Origin: Sanguinoderma infundibulare
Lineage: Eukaryota; Basidiomycota; Agaricomycetes; Polyporales; Polyporaceae
Length of the DNA: 64,000 nt
Assembly (NCBI GenBank): GCA_032821775.1
Contig: JAVLRN010000002.1
Location: 2,790,001-2,854,000 of the forward strand
Direction: 5' to 3'
A model generated the notes under the pieces. It worked only from the letters and a program-made list of their open reading frames with translations, ran no database searches and was not told the DNA's origin. The stretch's first letter is position 1; each line of letters starts with the position of its first letter. A program made the translations under genes and the position numbers. This document shows positions 9,896-21,900 of this stretch, in pieces.

Positions 9896-11964
9896 CTAGT
9901 CGGCACAGCTAGAACTGGTTTGTCTGATAAGAGTTTCCATGGCGGCAGAACGCGGAACGATACGACACGCATAAGGTTCTGGTCGCCTGTCGAAAGCATG
10001 TGCTTAGTTTTGCGTTGAATGACGGTCACTGTAGTGCGTTACTTACGAGATTAAGTAGTCGAAGGAAATTTCGGGGTCAACCTTCATGGAAGACCCATCC
10101 TCGTCGTTAGGAGGCTTAATGTCGAACACATGAAGTATCGACGCAATCATGAGAAACGCCGAATCGACGGCAAAATGTCTTCCTGGACATATTCTGTGCA
10201 GCAAGCATCAGCATATGCATGTGACAGTAGCAGCACCACTGTACCTCCGCCCGAAGCCGAACTGGTATTTGAAGGGATCGCGCACGCCGCTGTCGAGCTG
10301 TCCATCTTTCAAAAATCGATCCGGACGGAATGACGCGGGGTCAGGGTACGCAGCTGGGTCGCGAGACATTGCCCTATGTCCGATTCTCAGTCTCCTCGCT
10401 GCTCTGAAGACCCTCGAGACGTACCAAACGTTCGCCATCAGGACGGAACCAGCGGGTATCCGAAAGCCGTTGAACTCCTCGTCGCATGTCGTGAGATGTG
10501 GAAAGCCAAGAGGTAGGATGGTATGCCACCGCACGCACTCCTTCAGAAGCGCGCTCACGTACGGCAACGAGTCGCGATCCGAAAAGTCAGGGAGACGATC
10601 CGGACCGACGACTGCATCGAGTTCGGCCTGAGCCCGGCGTTGTGTCTCTGGGAAGTTGATCATGGCAAGGAAAAACGCCATCATCAAGGTATAGTTCTAA
10701 CAGCCACATTAGCACATATGGTAGATAGAATGCACTGGGGCGGACGCACCGTCCCTACACCCGCTAAATAAGTGAACTTGCATTAGCGGCGCGGACACAA
10801 GGATCGAGAACGTGGTGCCTTACCTACGTAGGCCGTTCCTGTGACGTCTCTGAAGTGTTCCTCGTCATCCGGGGTGATCTTCTCGCTTTGTGTCCGAGTG
10901 TTGGCTATCAGGGAATATGTCATGCATGGGCGTGCACGTCCTCGAGCCTGCCCAGACGTTTAGAAGTCATCACACCCATCGCGGCCGGGAACTTACTATC
11001 TTGTCTACAACGGTGTCGTACCCAAAGTCTCTGACTGAAAGAAGTGCACCTTTCCACGCGCTCGCGTCCCTCTTGAATTTGGCACCAGGAAACCACGAGG
11101 GGAGGATCGCAAGCCAGGGGAAAAGTTCAACAAGGAACCCTCCGGGGATGGTGATGTCCCTGAAGATGTCACCTTCTTTCTCCGCCACAGCCAAGTATTC
11201 GTCGATCTCGTCTGTGGTTTCGATACCGTAAACCGTGTCCAAGACCGACCCGCCCATCGCCCTGCCGAATTCCTTAGTAAGTAAGCATGTAGTCCACTCG
11301 GAAGATGTTAGGTCACCGGTGAGTGTGCGGGAGGAAGTCTTCAGGCATATCGAGCAACGCTCTCAGCAGCTTCTTCGACTCGCGGCGGTGTATTGAGTGG
11401 TACTGCGGCATCACGCTTGGCTGGAAGAATTCGTGAAACGTGCGCCGGCAACGGCGCCAGGTCGGGGTGTACTCCTTCATTACGAACTCCCACGTCAAGC
11501 CGGCGCTGATCAGTAGTCAGCACAGTAGTCGACGAAGAGCAAAAAGGAAATGGCCGAACTGACAGTTCTGCCATAACCCAACGCGGCCTATCAGCCGTGT
11601 GAGCGGAACGCTGCTCCAGCAGAGCGATCGCGGCGTCATAGGAATCGATGACCACCGTTGACCGGCCAAAGATGTTGAGATAGACTAGTGGACCTATTAA
11701 TGAAGAGGCCGTAAATGTCAACTCTAACGACTCTGAAACGCAGCAGTACACACCGTACTTCTCGCTCATCTCGTGAAACGAAGGGGCCATATTCTTTGTC
11801 GGCATATCGAATAGGTTCCCAACGAATGGAAGTGGGCGAGGTCCAGGAGGAAAGGGAAGAGGTGTGGTGTTTGTCCTTCTATTTCCCCATAGGATTCTTA
11901 GAACTGCTATCCCGAACAGCAGACAAACTGCAGAGAGGACGTTGTCCACAGCGGGCGTGAGCAT
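9896..11964 (-). CDS. Cytochrome P450 (copy B), complete
   Basis: ER-anchored haem monooxygenase, same family as copies A and C. Exons (minus): 11964-11754, 11693-11564, 11505-11317, 11261-10997, 10947-10824, 10763-10750, 10696-10425, 10373-10245, 10193-10047, 9986-9896, giving 523 residues. The start at 11964 opens a hydrophobic anchor (residues about 7-25) followed by the proline hinge PFPPGPRPLPFVGN. Motifs: WRRCRR (C-helix), KECVRW (ExxR), FGFGRRICPGRHF (haem loop). The I-helix reads AGVGT instead of AGADT, so the acidic residue that normally helps split oxygen is replaced by Gly. The 14-nt micro-exon 10763-10750 encodes this motif. All introns are GT-AG. Neighbours upstream are an initiator tRNA and an acyltransferase. 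Confidence 0.92.
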
Positions 11965-13111
11965 AGCGACACGGAGAGTGAACGGGGTGAACAGCACTGC
12001 TACCTTCTCCCAGTTGCCGCTCCGACACATATTAAATACAGCAGCTAGGCGTCGGTCGAAGCCCATCTGACCAACTGCCCGCGGCTGTGCGTCAGGAAAA
12101 CGGGGCGCCTTCGTGGGTGAAGTCTGTGCAGAGATAGCGTCTCTCTTCGGATCTATGGGGGTGCCTGCCAGTGTCGCGCCTGTTCCCTCCGTGTTGTCGG
12201 TGGCTTGGTCAAGAATTAGGTTGGAGGACAGGCGGCGTCGACGAAAGGACCGTCTATGTCCACAGAGCCGCCGTGCAAGGTGAAATGCACCTTGTGGGGC
12301 CGTCCGTTCCGCCGCGACGATCCCACTAATCCAAGACGTTTTCCTGAGGTTACGCGTCTTATAAGCTCTTCCATGATACGTCGAACCACGCCCCAGCTTG
12401 CGTCACTTACATAGAATAGCCTTGGGGGTAAATACGGTTCTCTCAGCTCTGCTTTGGGGATGCTCCCCGAGCCGAACGGGACCTTGAAAAACTACTCACA
12501 ATCGACGCACTTGCCACACCTCCATATGTAGGCTATTCAATACGCCGATGTCGTGGCAAAAATATCTTGGGCGCAGGCGTTATGCTGATTTTCCGGTTTG
12601 GCGTCGTTCCGCTGGCGACCCTAGTCAGTAACGACATTCGTGACACGCCACTGTTACTGCGAGACCCATTTAAGTGAGCTTTGATCCGCGTGCCACAGAG
12701 CAAAGTTCACTTACCTTGGCAAGTGCTTGCCACCAGACTGGGCCCTCCGACGCAGCAGTCAGCACAATGGCGGGTACTCGCATGACTCTCGCTGAGTCTC
12801 TGCTCTCGATTTCCAGTGTTGTTTCGTTCTTACTGAGGAGCAGCAGAGTTCGAGCTCGGAACTGGGCTATGCAGAGAACTTGAGGGATGATAGTCAAGGG
12901 AGGGATCTAGTACTAGTAGGATGCATGCGCGACAAGCGCCGTCGAAAATACGTACTCGCGCTCGTATCAAATCCGTTCTCCGTTCTCGTCCAATTCGATA
13001 CTGTGAACTAAATAACTCAGCTAGTGAGATATTTGATTGTGTAATTTTTTGAAAACGGTTTCTGTGGGGGACAAAGGTAATACGCCAAAAACCTCTCAGT
13101 TCCAACAGTAT
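11965..13111. other. Intergenic, promoter side of P450 B
   Basis: No open frame with family resemblance. The right end holds the TTTTT Pol III terminator (13087-13091) of the minus-strand tRNA. Confidence 0.55.
13087..13091 (-). terminator. Pol III terminator of tRNA-iMet copy 1
   Basis: Five T residues on the minus strand, about 20 nt beyond the tRNA 3' end. Confidence 0.6.
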
Positions 13112-13183
13112 TAGCAACTCCTGGTTTCGATCCAGGGACTTCAGGGTTATGAGCCCTGCACGCTTCCACTGCGTCAAGTTGCT
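13112..13183 (-). tRNA. Initiator tRNA-Met (CAU), copy 1
   Basis: 72 nt, folds fully: acceptor AGCAACT with AGTTGCT, discriminator A, anticodon loop CTCATAA. Initiator features are the A1-U72 pair, three G-C pairs in the anticodon stem (CAGGG/CCCTG) and the A-U-C-G-A-A-A T-loop in place of TTC. Intronless. Identical to the copy at 30903-30974. Confidence 0.95.
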
Positions 13184-13943
13184 ATGCAAACCAGTGCATT
13201 GCGTTTGCACTTGAGCTAAGTATAAAACCCGGGGCTCCCCCAATAATTTCGCCGCGAGGCGAGTCTCGTCGATCCTTGTCTCCCCTAGGCAGACCATAAA
13301 CGACCTTGCTAGAGGGGGAGGGCGGCGGTCGTGTAACGTCGACCCATCCTTCGACACGCGTAAAGCAGGAAATAGGAAGTAACCTGGCCTCTTCAATATT
13401 CAAATTTCAACCAGCGCACTCCCCCTCAATTGCACCAATATGTGAGTTGCCCATGATCCCTATTTTCTCCGCAGACTCAGTCGTTCAACCGTAAACCAGG
13501 CTGCCTCGCCAATCTGCGTATGTATCTCAAGGCAGAGCCATCCTTCAATGATGCGACGAATATGAGTACGTACAGCCCACATCGTCTCCGTTAAGGTTGA
13601 GCTCGCACATCGGGACGCCATGTTATTGCGGTCTACGTCCCTCTGCCAATTATTGTTCTCGTTCGGTACATTGGAAGAGCGGTGTTCCCTCGACTCGGGT
13701 GTTATCGGCTGATGCCCGTTGGAGTGGGTTTTTGACTGTTGCCAAGCTTGGCTCCCATAGATCGCAAACCCGAGTTGATAGGAGGTGTGTGACGCATTGG
13801 CAGGGCTGTACCACACTCGCGCTCGTTGCACTGTTCCGAACCCTATAGTCACCAGTCAACGCTGGCGCAGAGCTACGGGTAAGACACCGAGTGCACACCT
13901 TCGATTGTATTCTACAACAGCAAGCCCGGTCCCGTAAGGCGAC
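13184..13943. other. Intergenic
   Basis: Between the tRNA and the divergent acyltransferase gene. Short open frames only. Nothing recognised. Confidence 0.55.
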
Positions 13944-16226
13944 ATGTCGGAAGCGGATACGTCACGGGCCCCTCCTAGGCATCTCCGAACCGTAGGCACG
14001 TACATCCACACCGTCATACATTCTCATTCTCTGTGCAATGCTCACCCGCGTCAAACAGGCACGCTCGAGTGGTTCCTACACGCGAGAACCAAAGCCCACG
14101 CCGACTCCTGCGTCATCGTCGCCGCACGATACATGCCCAGCCACTCAGGAGACATCATCAACAAGGCCTCGCTCTTCCCCGCACTCGGCGAGGTCGTGCG
14201 CCGCAACGTCGTGCTCGCGTCGCGAATCGCCCCACCGTCTGGCAAGCACGGCCGTCCAGAATGGGTCCGCCTCCCATCGCTCGACCTCGACCGCGTCGTG
14301 GAGTTCGTCAACGATGACTTCGGCGACCTCGAATCCGCGTTCGAGTGTCAGTTCAAGCGAGGATTCGACTCAGAGACCGACCTTCCTCTCTGGCGGCTTG
14401 CAATCCTCAAGGACAGCACTGTTATATTTGCGTTCGACCACGCGATTTGCGATGGTCTGAGCGGCCTCGCCTTCCACCGCCTGCTTCTCAAAGCCCTCCA
14501 GGAGGACCGCCCCTCCCCAATCTCCGTCGAGTTTCCCAAAGACCAGACGCTGGCCGCTCCCCTGGAAGAAGCGATGGAAGTCCCCGTCCCGTGGGGGAGG
14601 CTCTGCGGCGAGATGCTCAAGGCTTTCAATCCCATGGCATGGCGCCGCCACTTTGCGACCTGGACGGGGAACCCCGTCCCCAAGTCCTTCGAGCTCGACA
14701 TGTGCGTCCACGTCCTGAACTACGACCCCGACGAGGCCCTGCGCCTCGTCCAGACAGCACGCGCGCACAGCGCGACGCTGACGGCCACGCTGCACACCGT
14801 CGCCCTCCTCGTCCTCTCGTGCCTGCTCGACAAGCACGAGCACGGCAAGTACAAGCTCGCAACGAGCTACGTCCCGATCTCGCTCCGCCGCTTCACCGGG
14901 GCGAGCCCGGACGAGTTCTGCAACCATTACTCTTACTGCTACTCCGAGCACAGGCTCTTCACCGCGTTCCCCACGGACGCAGCGTCATTCCCGTGGTCCG
15001 AGGCCGCAGAGTTCGCGCAGAGGCTGAAGGCGGAGGCCCCTCACGCCGCGTCCTGGATGGGTCTGATGAAGCTCGTAGGCAGCCCCGGGAGGCACGAGGA
15101 GGCCGTCCGCCGCCCGCTCGGCCAGAAGCGCATCATTGCGCTCGAGCTCTCCAACCTCGGTCCGTTCTCGCTCAAGCCTGGAGAAGAAGGTCCCCCGAGT
15201 CGCGTTGCCACACCTCCACGTCCTGCAACCCCTGTCGCGGTGGCCGAGGCCGAGCGTGACGAGGACGACGCATCCGAGCCTGAGCGACCCGCGGATGCCG
15301 CAGAAAGTACGTCCGCCGCCGCGACCACGTCCGACACGACGCACGTCGCAGATGGCGAGCATCCCCTCACCCCCCCGGGCCTCGCGCCCGGTGCCCCCGC
15401 CCCCGCAGGGGACGCGACGATCGCCTCCGCACCAGCAACGGAGGACGAGGCACACGTAGATACGACCGCGCCAATCTCGAATGCCTCTGCCAATGCCCCT
15501 GTACCCACCGGCCCGGGCGCTGGCACCAACGGCGTCATCACTGACAACGTTCCCATCGAGACTCCCAAAGAGGTTACGCTCGCCTCGGAAACCACACGCG
15601 ATGGCGATCTCATCAACGGCGCTGCCGTCCCCGTTCCAACAGAACACGCTCACGCGGACGCAGCCGTCCAGACGACGACGACAAACGGCCTCGCTTTCCG
15701 CCCCACTCCCGACGACCCGTCGGCGTCACCCGTCAAAGAGTTCATTAGCACCCCGCACGGCCCCACGGGGAAGAAGAGGAACGGGCCCGACCCCACGGGG
15801 AAGAAGGAGGATGGGTCGCCGATCCCCCCGCGATCTGACTCTGACGCCAAGGACGCCACCCCCACAACCTCGACCCCCGCCCCCGCCCCCGGACAGGCAC
15901 GGGGGGCCGTTTCCACGGAAAGTGGCCTTCCGCGCGAAACCGACAGCTCGGCGAGCGGTCATGCGCAGGGCGTCGGGAATGGCGTTCCGGGCGGCCAAGA
16001 ACCACCTCCTCCGCTGTGGTCGATCCGCGAAGTCGTCTTCGCCCAGGCGGATGGCACGCTCGGCGCCGCGATCAAGGTCTGTGTCGCGGGGACGCCGTCA
16101 GGCGGGCTCGGTGTTGCGATCACCTGGGGCAAGAGCGCTGTCGACGAGGAGTTTGGCAAGGAGTTCGTCGTCGGTTTCGCTGACGGCTTGCGGGAGTTCA
16201 TTGTCGAGTCTGACGGTCAATCGTAA
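13944..16226 (+). CDS. Alcoh-acetyltransferase/condensation-fold acyltransferase
   Basis: Transfers an acyl group from CoA (or a carrier) to an alcohol or amine; resembles fungal alcohol acetyltransferases of the CAT/BAHD/condensation superfamily. Landmarks: TLEWFLHAR near the N-terminus, the HxxxDG active-site motif in FDHAICDGLSG (about residue 173), and a C-terminal strand block from about residue 690 (WSIREVVFAQ to AITWGKS). Between ELSNLGPF (about residue 410) and that block lies a Pro/Ala/Thr/Ser/Glu-rich insert of some 270 residues, including two PTGKK repeats. The frame is open throughout (760 residues). The segment 13996-14058 (63 nt, GC...AG) may be an intron: removing it joins TVG to TLEWFL, as in relatives. 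Substrate unknown; neighbours are P450 B and an alcohol dehydrogenase. Confidence 0.8.
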   Translation: MSEADTSRAPPRHLRTVGTYIHTVIHSHSLCNAHPRQTGTLEWFLHARTKAHADSCVIVAARYMPSHSGDIINKASLFPALGEVVRRNVVLASRIAPPSGKHGRPEWVRLPSLDLDRVVEFVNDDFGDLESAFECQFKRGFDSETDLPLWRLAILKDSTVIFAFDHAICDGLSGLAFHRLLLKALQEDRPSPISVEFPKDQTLAAPLEEAMEVPVPWGRLCGEMLKAFNPMAWRRHFATWTGNPVPKSFELDMCVHVLNYDPDEALRLVQTARAHSATLTATLHTVALLVLSCLLDKHEHGKYKLATSYVPISLRRFTGASPDEFCNHYSYCYSEHRLFTAFPTDAASFPWSEAAEFAQRLKAEAPHAASWMGLMKLVGSPGRHEEAVRRPLGQKRIIALELSNLGPFSLKPGEEGPPSRVATPPRPATPVAVAEAERDEDDASEPERPADAAESTSAAATTSDTTHVADGEHPLTPPGLAPGAPAPAGDATIASAPATEDEAHVDTTAPISNASANAPVPTGPGAGTNGVITDNVPIETPKEVTLASETTRDGDLINGAAVPVPTEHAHADAAVQTTTTNGLAFRPTPDDPSASPVKEFISTPHGPTGKKRNGPDPTGKKEDGSPIPPRSDSDAKDATPTTSTPAPAPGQARGAVSTESGLPRETDSSASGHAQGVGNGVPGGQEPPPPLWSIREVVFAQADGTLGAAIKVCVAGTPSGGLGVAITWGKSAVDEEFGKEFVVGFADGLREFIVESDGQS

Positions 16227-16472
16227 TATGTATGTATGTTGCGTTGTGCTGAGGCTTGGAATACTTCGCTCGGCAGGCAGAGTTTTTATCATGGTCGTGA
16301 CATCTAGGTGTATTTAGCGAGGCATATTACACCATAGTGTAGTTATAGTATACGTAATACATACAGCACCCCCTTCGGAATCGCCTCGCGGCTAGTTATG
16401 TTACAGTACGGTGAGAGTCGAGAGAGGAAATGGGGAGGAGATGGTATAGCACAGATGGATCCCGACTTATGT

Positions 16473-17892
16473 TTACTCCTTCATGTTGAGGACGATGCGG
16501 CCAGCGATCTTGCCCTGCTCGAGAGCCTCGTAGGTCCTGTGATCGAGTACGTGAGCATACAATTGCCGACGATCGACAGACGGGAGAGAACACGTACCGG
16601 CTGAGCTCGGACAACGGCTTGCAGGCGTAGTGGCACTTGACCTTGCCGCGAGCAGCGATGTCGAGCGCCTCACGCGCGTCCTGGCGGTTGCCGACGTACG
16701 AGCCGAGGATGCTGATGCTCTTGATGACGGTGAAGAAGACGGAAGCGCTCAGGTTCGCGTTAGCGGGCAGACCGACGGCCATGAGCGTGCCACCCATGCG
16801 GAGGTAGTCGACGGCCTGGGCGTAGGCCGCGCCGGTCGCGGCGGTGATGACGGCGGCGTGCGCGCCCAAGCCGTCGGTGGCCTCGATGACGTCCTTGACG
16901 AGGTCCTTGGTCTCGCGGAAGTCGATCCACTTCTCGGCGCCAAGCCTGAGAGCAAGCTCCTTCTTCTCTGCACCCGTGTCTGCGCGGGCGGACAATCATT
17001 GAGCAGACGTCCGACGTGACATGACCGCAAGGAGAAGCGTACCGATTGCGACGACGCGGAGGCCCATAGCGACTGCGTACTGGACGGCAAGGTGACCGAG
17101 ACCTCCGCCCGCACCAGGGAGAACGATCCAATCGCCGATCTTGGCCTTTGAGTACTTGATCGCGCGGTACACGGTGATGCCCTGCATCGATATCGCATGT
17201 CAGTTGACCCGGGTTGCCTCCGAGATTCACCGCTAAAACGGCTGCTCACCGCGCAGAGGATGGAGGCAGCCTCCTCGGACCCGAGCTCGTCAGGAATGGG
17301 AGTGACGTGCGAGACCCAGGAGACGACGTATTGCGAGAAGGTGCCGTCGACGGTGAAGCCGCTGTAGCGGCCGTTCAAGCAACCTGGCATGCATGACGTC
17401 AGCGTCCAGGGACGACGCGGAACGGATGGCAGGAAAGGCGATGAGACGCACTCTGCTCGATGCCCTTGCGGCACGGCTCGCAGTCGAGGCAGGACCAGGC
17501 GAGCCACTTGATGCCGACGCGGTCGCCGAGCTTGACGGGCGAGTTCTGGGTGTGCGCGCCGATGGCGACGACGCGGCCGACGCCCTAGAAGACACGAAAA
17601 AAGTCAGACTGCGATACTAAGGATAGACGGAGACAAAAAGAAGACGCGAAGATCTCACCTCGTGCCCGCCGATCAGGGGAAGCTTGGCCTGGATGGGCCA
17701 GTCGCCCTTGGCGGCGTGGAGGTCGGTGTGGCAGACGCCGCTGCAGTCGAGCTGGATGAGGCACTCGCCGGGCTCGAGCTCGGACGGCTGCTTGACGGGG
17801 TGGTTGTTGACGACCTTGAGCGGCTCGTGGGTGGCCTCGACGATGGCGGCCTTCTGGACCTTGGGGATGTTGGGGAGAGCAGCAGCGGACAT
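16473..17892 (-). CDS. Zinc-dependent alcohol dehydrogenase (ADH1 type)
   Basis: Medium-chain NAD-dependent alcohol dehydrogenase, cytosolic by lack of a presequence; interconverts alcohols and aldehydes, typically ethanol and acetaldehyde. Exons (minus): 17892-17659, 17584-17452, 17383-17250, 17181-17043, 16979-16598, 16536-16473, giving 361 residues. Visible: catalytic zinc Cys in [15 protein letters not shown], structural zinc cysteines in CLDCEPC and SC, nucleotide-binding GAGGGLGH, and the closing [21 protein letters not shown] box lies 84-91 bp before the start, fitting high expression. Convergent with the acyltransferase (246 bp between stops). It may be general fermentation metabolism rather than part of a cluster. 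Confidence 0.93.
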
Positions 17893-18996
17893 GGTGGATA
17901 GAGCTAGAGGGCTTGGAAACAGAGGCTGGAGCTGGATGCGGATGGGTTGGGGAGAGACGAGCGGGCGAGCGGAAGCTTATATACGGTGCGGGGTAGTAGG
18001 CGCACTTGTCCGATGGGAACGCCACCGTCGAAGCGATTGGTACCAGGCAAGGTCATGCTGGAACCATCGGTCCAGCAGGTGATTTGGAAACTGTCAAATC
18101 ATAACGAAATTGGGAGCGCGGGACCAGGAGATTAGGGGCTGAAGGTACCTACCGGTGAACGAACGCCCTCGAATAGGATTCCAGCCTCGGTCGGGATGCA
18201 TCTTCCGAACGATCTTTGCGCAGTGTTCATTTGGTTCCCATGGCCCATCGGACGTCGTTTGTGCCCTGGTGGAGGCGGTCAGGTGGACTGTGAACATGTC
18301 GGGTGGCTAGTTGTCGCCTAGACATTGACGGGATCGGCCTTCCTAAGGCGATCACGTATGTTTGCAGGGTTGGTGGTACCGATCACCACATATTTTTGGT
18401 GAAGCGAAAGCTAGTCCGACGCAGGATGGAGAGAGAGAGAGCTAAGGCGCGACTAGATGTAGCTGGTCACTTGCTGGTCTCCGACGAGATTCGCCGTCGA
18501 GGCTTCTGGCCAGTCCAGGCTCGCGGTCGGCTCACGGCAAGCCCACTCCTCCGACGCCAGCCGCCCGATAGCCAGGCGCTTAATCTTCTCCCATCCACGT
18601 CATGATCCCTTTCAAAGTCTCACCACCGCCGCGCCGCGGCTCAGAAGGGCTCAGAATAGGCACCTCGACATTGATTCCAATACACAAAGGCAGATTGACA
18701 TCGTGTGGTATAGAGCGAGCAAAGGCCGCAACGAGCGTGGTGGTATACGAGAAGCATACAACAGAATAAACCCGATCCAGATCCGCTTGAGAAGTTGGTA
18801 CGACGACATGTACGGATACGATACGCATTAAAAGATACAACAGTATTCTAAACAGAAACGTTCAACGTTCAACGACACTAAATCAAGCACAGATCCCACC
18901 ACACAGCAATCCCGACAGTATGTCCGTATTTCAACCACACAGCACACCGATAGATCCAGACTTTCGCCCACACGGCGATCAACACTCGACGCTCAC
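17893..18996. other. 1.1-kb intergenic region
   Basis: ADH promoter at the left, 3' flank of the CSC1-like gene at the right. A short GA repeat at 18428-18441. Nothing coding recognised. Confidence 0.6.
17976..17983 (-). promoter_or_regulatory. TATA box of alcohol dehydrogenase
   Basis: TATATAAG on the minus strand, 84-91 bp before the ADH ATG at 17892. Confidence 0.6.
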
Positions 18997-21900
18997 TCAG
19001 TCCTCCTGCTCCTTGTCCGGCGGCGGCCCCGAGATGTCCACACGGCCCTGCCCGTCCATGACCGCATCCTTCGTCGACGCCGCCAGGCCCGCCTCCCTGC
19101 ACGCCCGCTCCTCCTCCTCGCCCAGCCCGAGCGGGTCGCGCGGGATCCAGATCGTCGGCTGCGGCTCCACGCTCGCCGGGTGATAAAAGTCCTTCGGGCC
19201 CCCCTCCTCGTCCACGCCCCGGATCGAGTTGTCCTGGCCCGGGATCTTCAGGCTCGACGGCTCGCCCGCCTCCGCCTCCTGCTCCTCCACCGACTCGCCC
19301 GCGCTCGCGCGCTTCCGAATCGACCCCGAGGGCTTCTCCACCTCACTCGTCCTCCCCTCCGCTGACGCGTTCTCCCTCTCTTCTTCCTCCTCCTCCTCCC
19401 CGTCCTGGAGCTCCTTCGCGATCGTCGCGCGGTCGCCACTGCTCCTGTGCGTCACGTCCGCGAGCGTGAGCGGCAAGAACTCGATCAGCGGCCCGTACGA
19501 GTTCGAGATGATGACCTGGAAGAAGAGCGTGAAGCCGAGCAGCACGATCATCAGCGCGCCCTCGGGGATCGCGCTCGCCTCGTTCCGGTCGTCGCGCGCG
19601 AGGAAGAAGAGCGCGGCGAGGCAGATCTGCTGGATGTACAGCCCGACGAAGATGTGCTGAATCGCCTTGGGGAAAAACGAGCCACCGGTCTCGCCCCCTG
19701 CCTGGCCGTCGAAACACCAGAGGAAGAGGTACTTCCAGAGGTGGTAGAAGAGGAAGAAGGTTGCGACCGAGAGCCCGTTGATGATCGGGGAGATGATGCT
19801 GTATGCGAGAGCTGTTGGCGCGTCGTCGTCAGCTCGTGTCATGGAAAGCATTACGAGTGAACGTGAGACTTACTGATAACAACAAGGAGGGTAGTCACTG
19901 GGAACAGAGTGCCCCACGATACCGAGCCCATCGTATACTTGACGGCATAGATCGAGCGCGGCGTCGAGCCGAGAATGAAAAGCTTCACATAGTACAGAAC
20001 GAGCGGCACGATTTGCAAGAAGCCGGAAGCGGTGCCCGTCAAGCCCTGCAAGATGATGTACGTGAGGAAGAACGTCGAGGCCTTCGGCAAGTTCTGCGCG
20101 AGCAGGGTCGGGATCGATCCCGGGTTGTTGACGAGGCCCGGAAGCGCCGCGATTATCCCGGACGAGAGCGTCACGACCAGGAACGAGTTCTGTAAAAGAG
20201 CGCGTTTCGCCGTCAGGGTCCTCCAGCTTTCGCCGAGCGTTCACACACGGTAGCAAGATATGTTACTTACCACGACCTGGAAGCTGAAGTAGCGCGTCAT
20301 CAAGCTGAGCTCGATCCCGGTCCGCGTCGTCATGCCCTCAAGCCGCGCCAGCAGCCTCAGGATGATGGGCACCATCATCATGAGAATCGCGAGCATTGCA
20401 GGGGGCAGGATGCCCGAGATGATGCCCACGATTACCGACGGCAGCTGGCACAACCAGCGCAGCCAGCTGTACGTCAGGCAGAGCGAGTGCACGTTCGACA
20501 CGATACCGATGAACGCGACCGGGATGGCCCAGACGATGATGAGGCCGATGGTGATCGCCCACGAGATGACGGTCCGCATCCGCGCCTCGTACGGATTCAT
20601 GTTCAGGTTGCTCCAGACGACGTCAGCTGGCGCGACATTCACGCTCTTAGACGCCATTCGGTACGGCATGTGGTGTGTAAGGACCTGCGCGGCCATGTGC
20701 GCCGCGATCTGCTGGTTGAAGAGCACGAACGCCGAGTTCAGCGGCGGGTACGTCTGGGGCACGCCAGGGTCCGTCTTGAGCGTCTCGGGGTGGTTCGTCT
20801 GGGGGCCTGGGATCGTGGAGGACGCGGCGACGTCGCGCGCGAGGGTGCGGCGGGCGGTGCGGAGGGCAGCGTTTGCCGCCGCGAGCTCCTCACGAGCCCA
20901 GTTGACCGAGTCGACCTTCTTGCCCATGAGCGGAAGCGAGAACGGCATCCAGCTGGCGGGGGGGAGACGGTGAGACGGACGCTTGTTGCGGGGAACTAGC
21001 CTCTCGGCCAACGACACATCGCGCTCGGCGTCAATGCCCGTCCGACTGGCGGCGGTGAGCGGACGGTGTGTGTCGACCGAGGCACGATTGTCGCCCTTCT
21101 TTGCCTCCGCCTTGAGCTTCTTGTTGTAGAGCTTGACGGCGGTGCTAAGAAGGGCGGTCTCGGCGGACTCGAGCTTCTTCGCCGCCTTCTGGCGACGATC
21201 GTACAAGTCGGGCATCTCCTTCAAATCGCGGTTGAGCCACACCTTGGCAACGCCACCAGGGAGATGCGAGAAGAGCTGGGTGAGGGCTGCCTCGGTGAGG
21301 TACCGACGGGGGACGCCGGTGATGAGCACGGTGCTGGCCTGGGCGGATGCAGCATTCTTGGGATCGATGAGCCATTTCTGGCGAGTGGTAACGAAGTGTT
21401 TCATCTCATGGCGGATGTTCCACCAGATCCAGATGGTGAAAACCCAGGCGAGAACGACATGGGCAGCGTACCGAACTTGCCTGTTAGGCGCGACATTACC
21501 GAGGGTGAAGAGGTCGAGGCCGGTGTGGCCCGAAACAGAGGTGTTGACGGAGGTAACGGGGAGAAGGATGGCCCAGGAAAGGACCCATATGGGGGTGAGT
21601 ATACGGACAATCATGCGGAGAAAGCGAACGAAGAAGTATGCGTCCATGCCGCTCTTGGTCCTGATTTCCCGGTAGTCGGAATTGTAGACGGTGAGAGGCC
21701 ATAGTAGGAAGCTCCACTTGGTGTCATTCTTTGTGAGGTCTGGAACACGTTTGCTATAAACCGGGCATCATCAGCATCGGAGCGCTTGCAAACGTTAAAG
21801 TGAATGAGAGAAGACGGAGGGCATACGTTTGCCGTGTTTGGCTAGTCTGCCGCCGGGATCGGTCAAAATGGACGCCATGAGTGTACTCGAGGCCTATGTT

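Noticed and set aside
14985..15653. Long antisense frames over the acyltransferase
   Set aside because: High GC third positions of the sense gene create them. No domain or splice signal supports them.
19343..21704. Long plus-strand frames over the CSC1-like gene
   Set aside because: Shadows of the sense gene, which has clear TM segments and family motifs on the minus strand.
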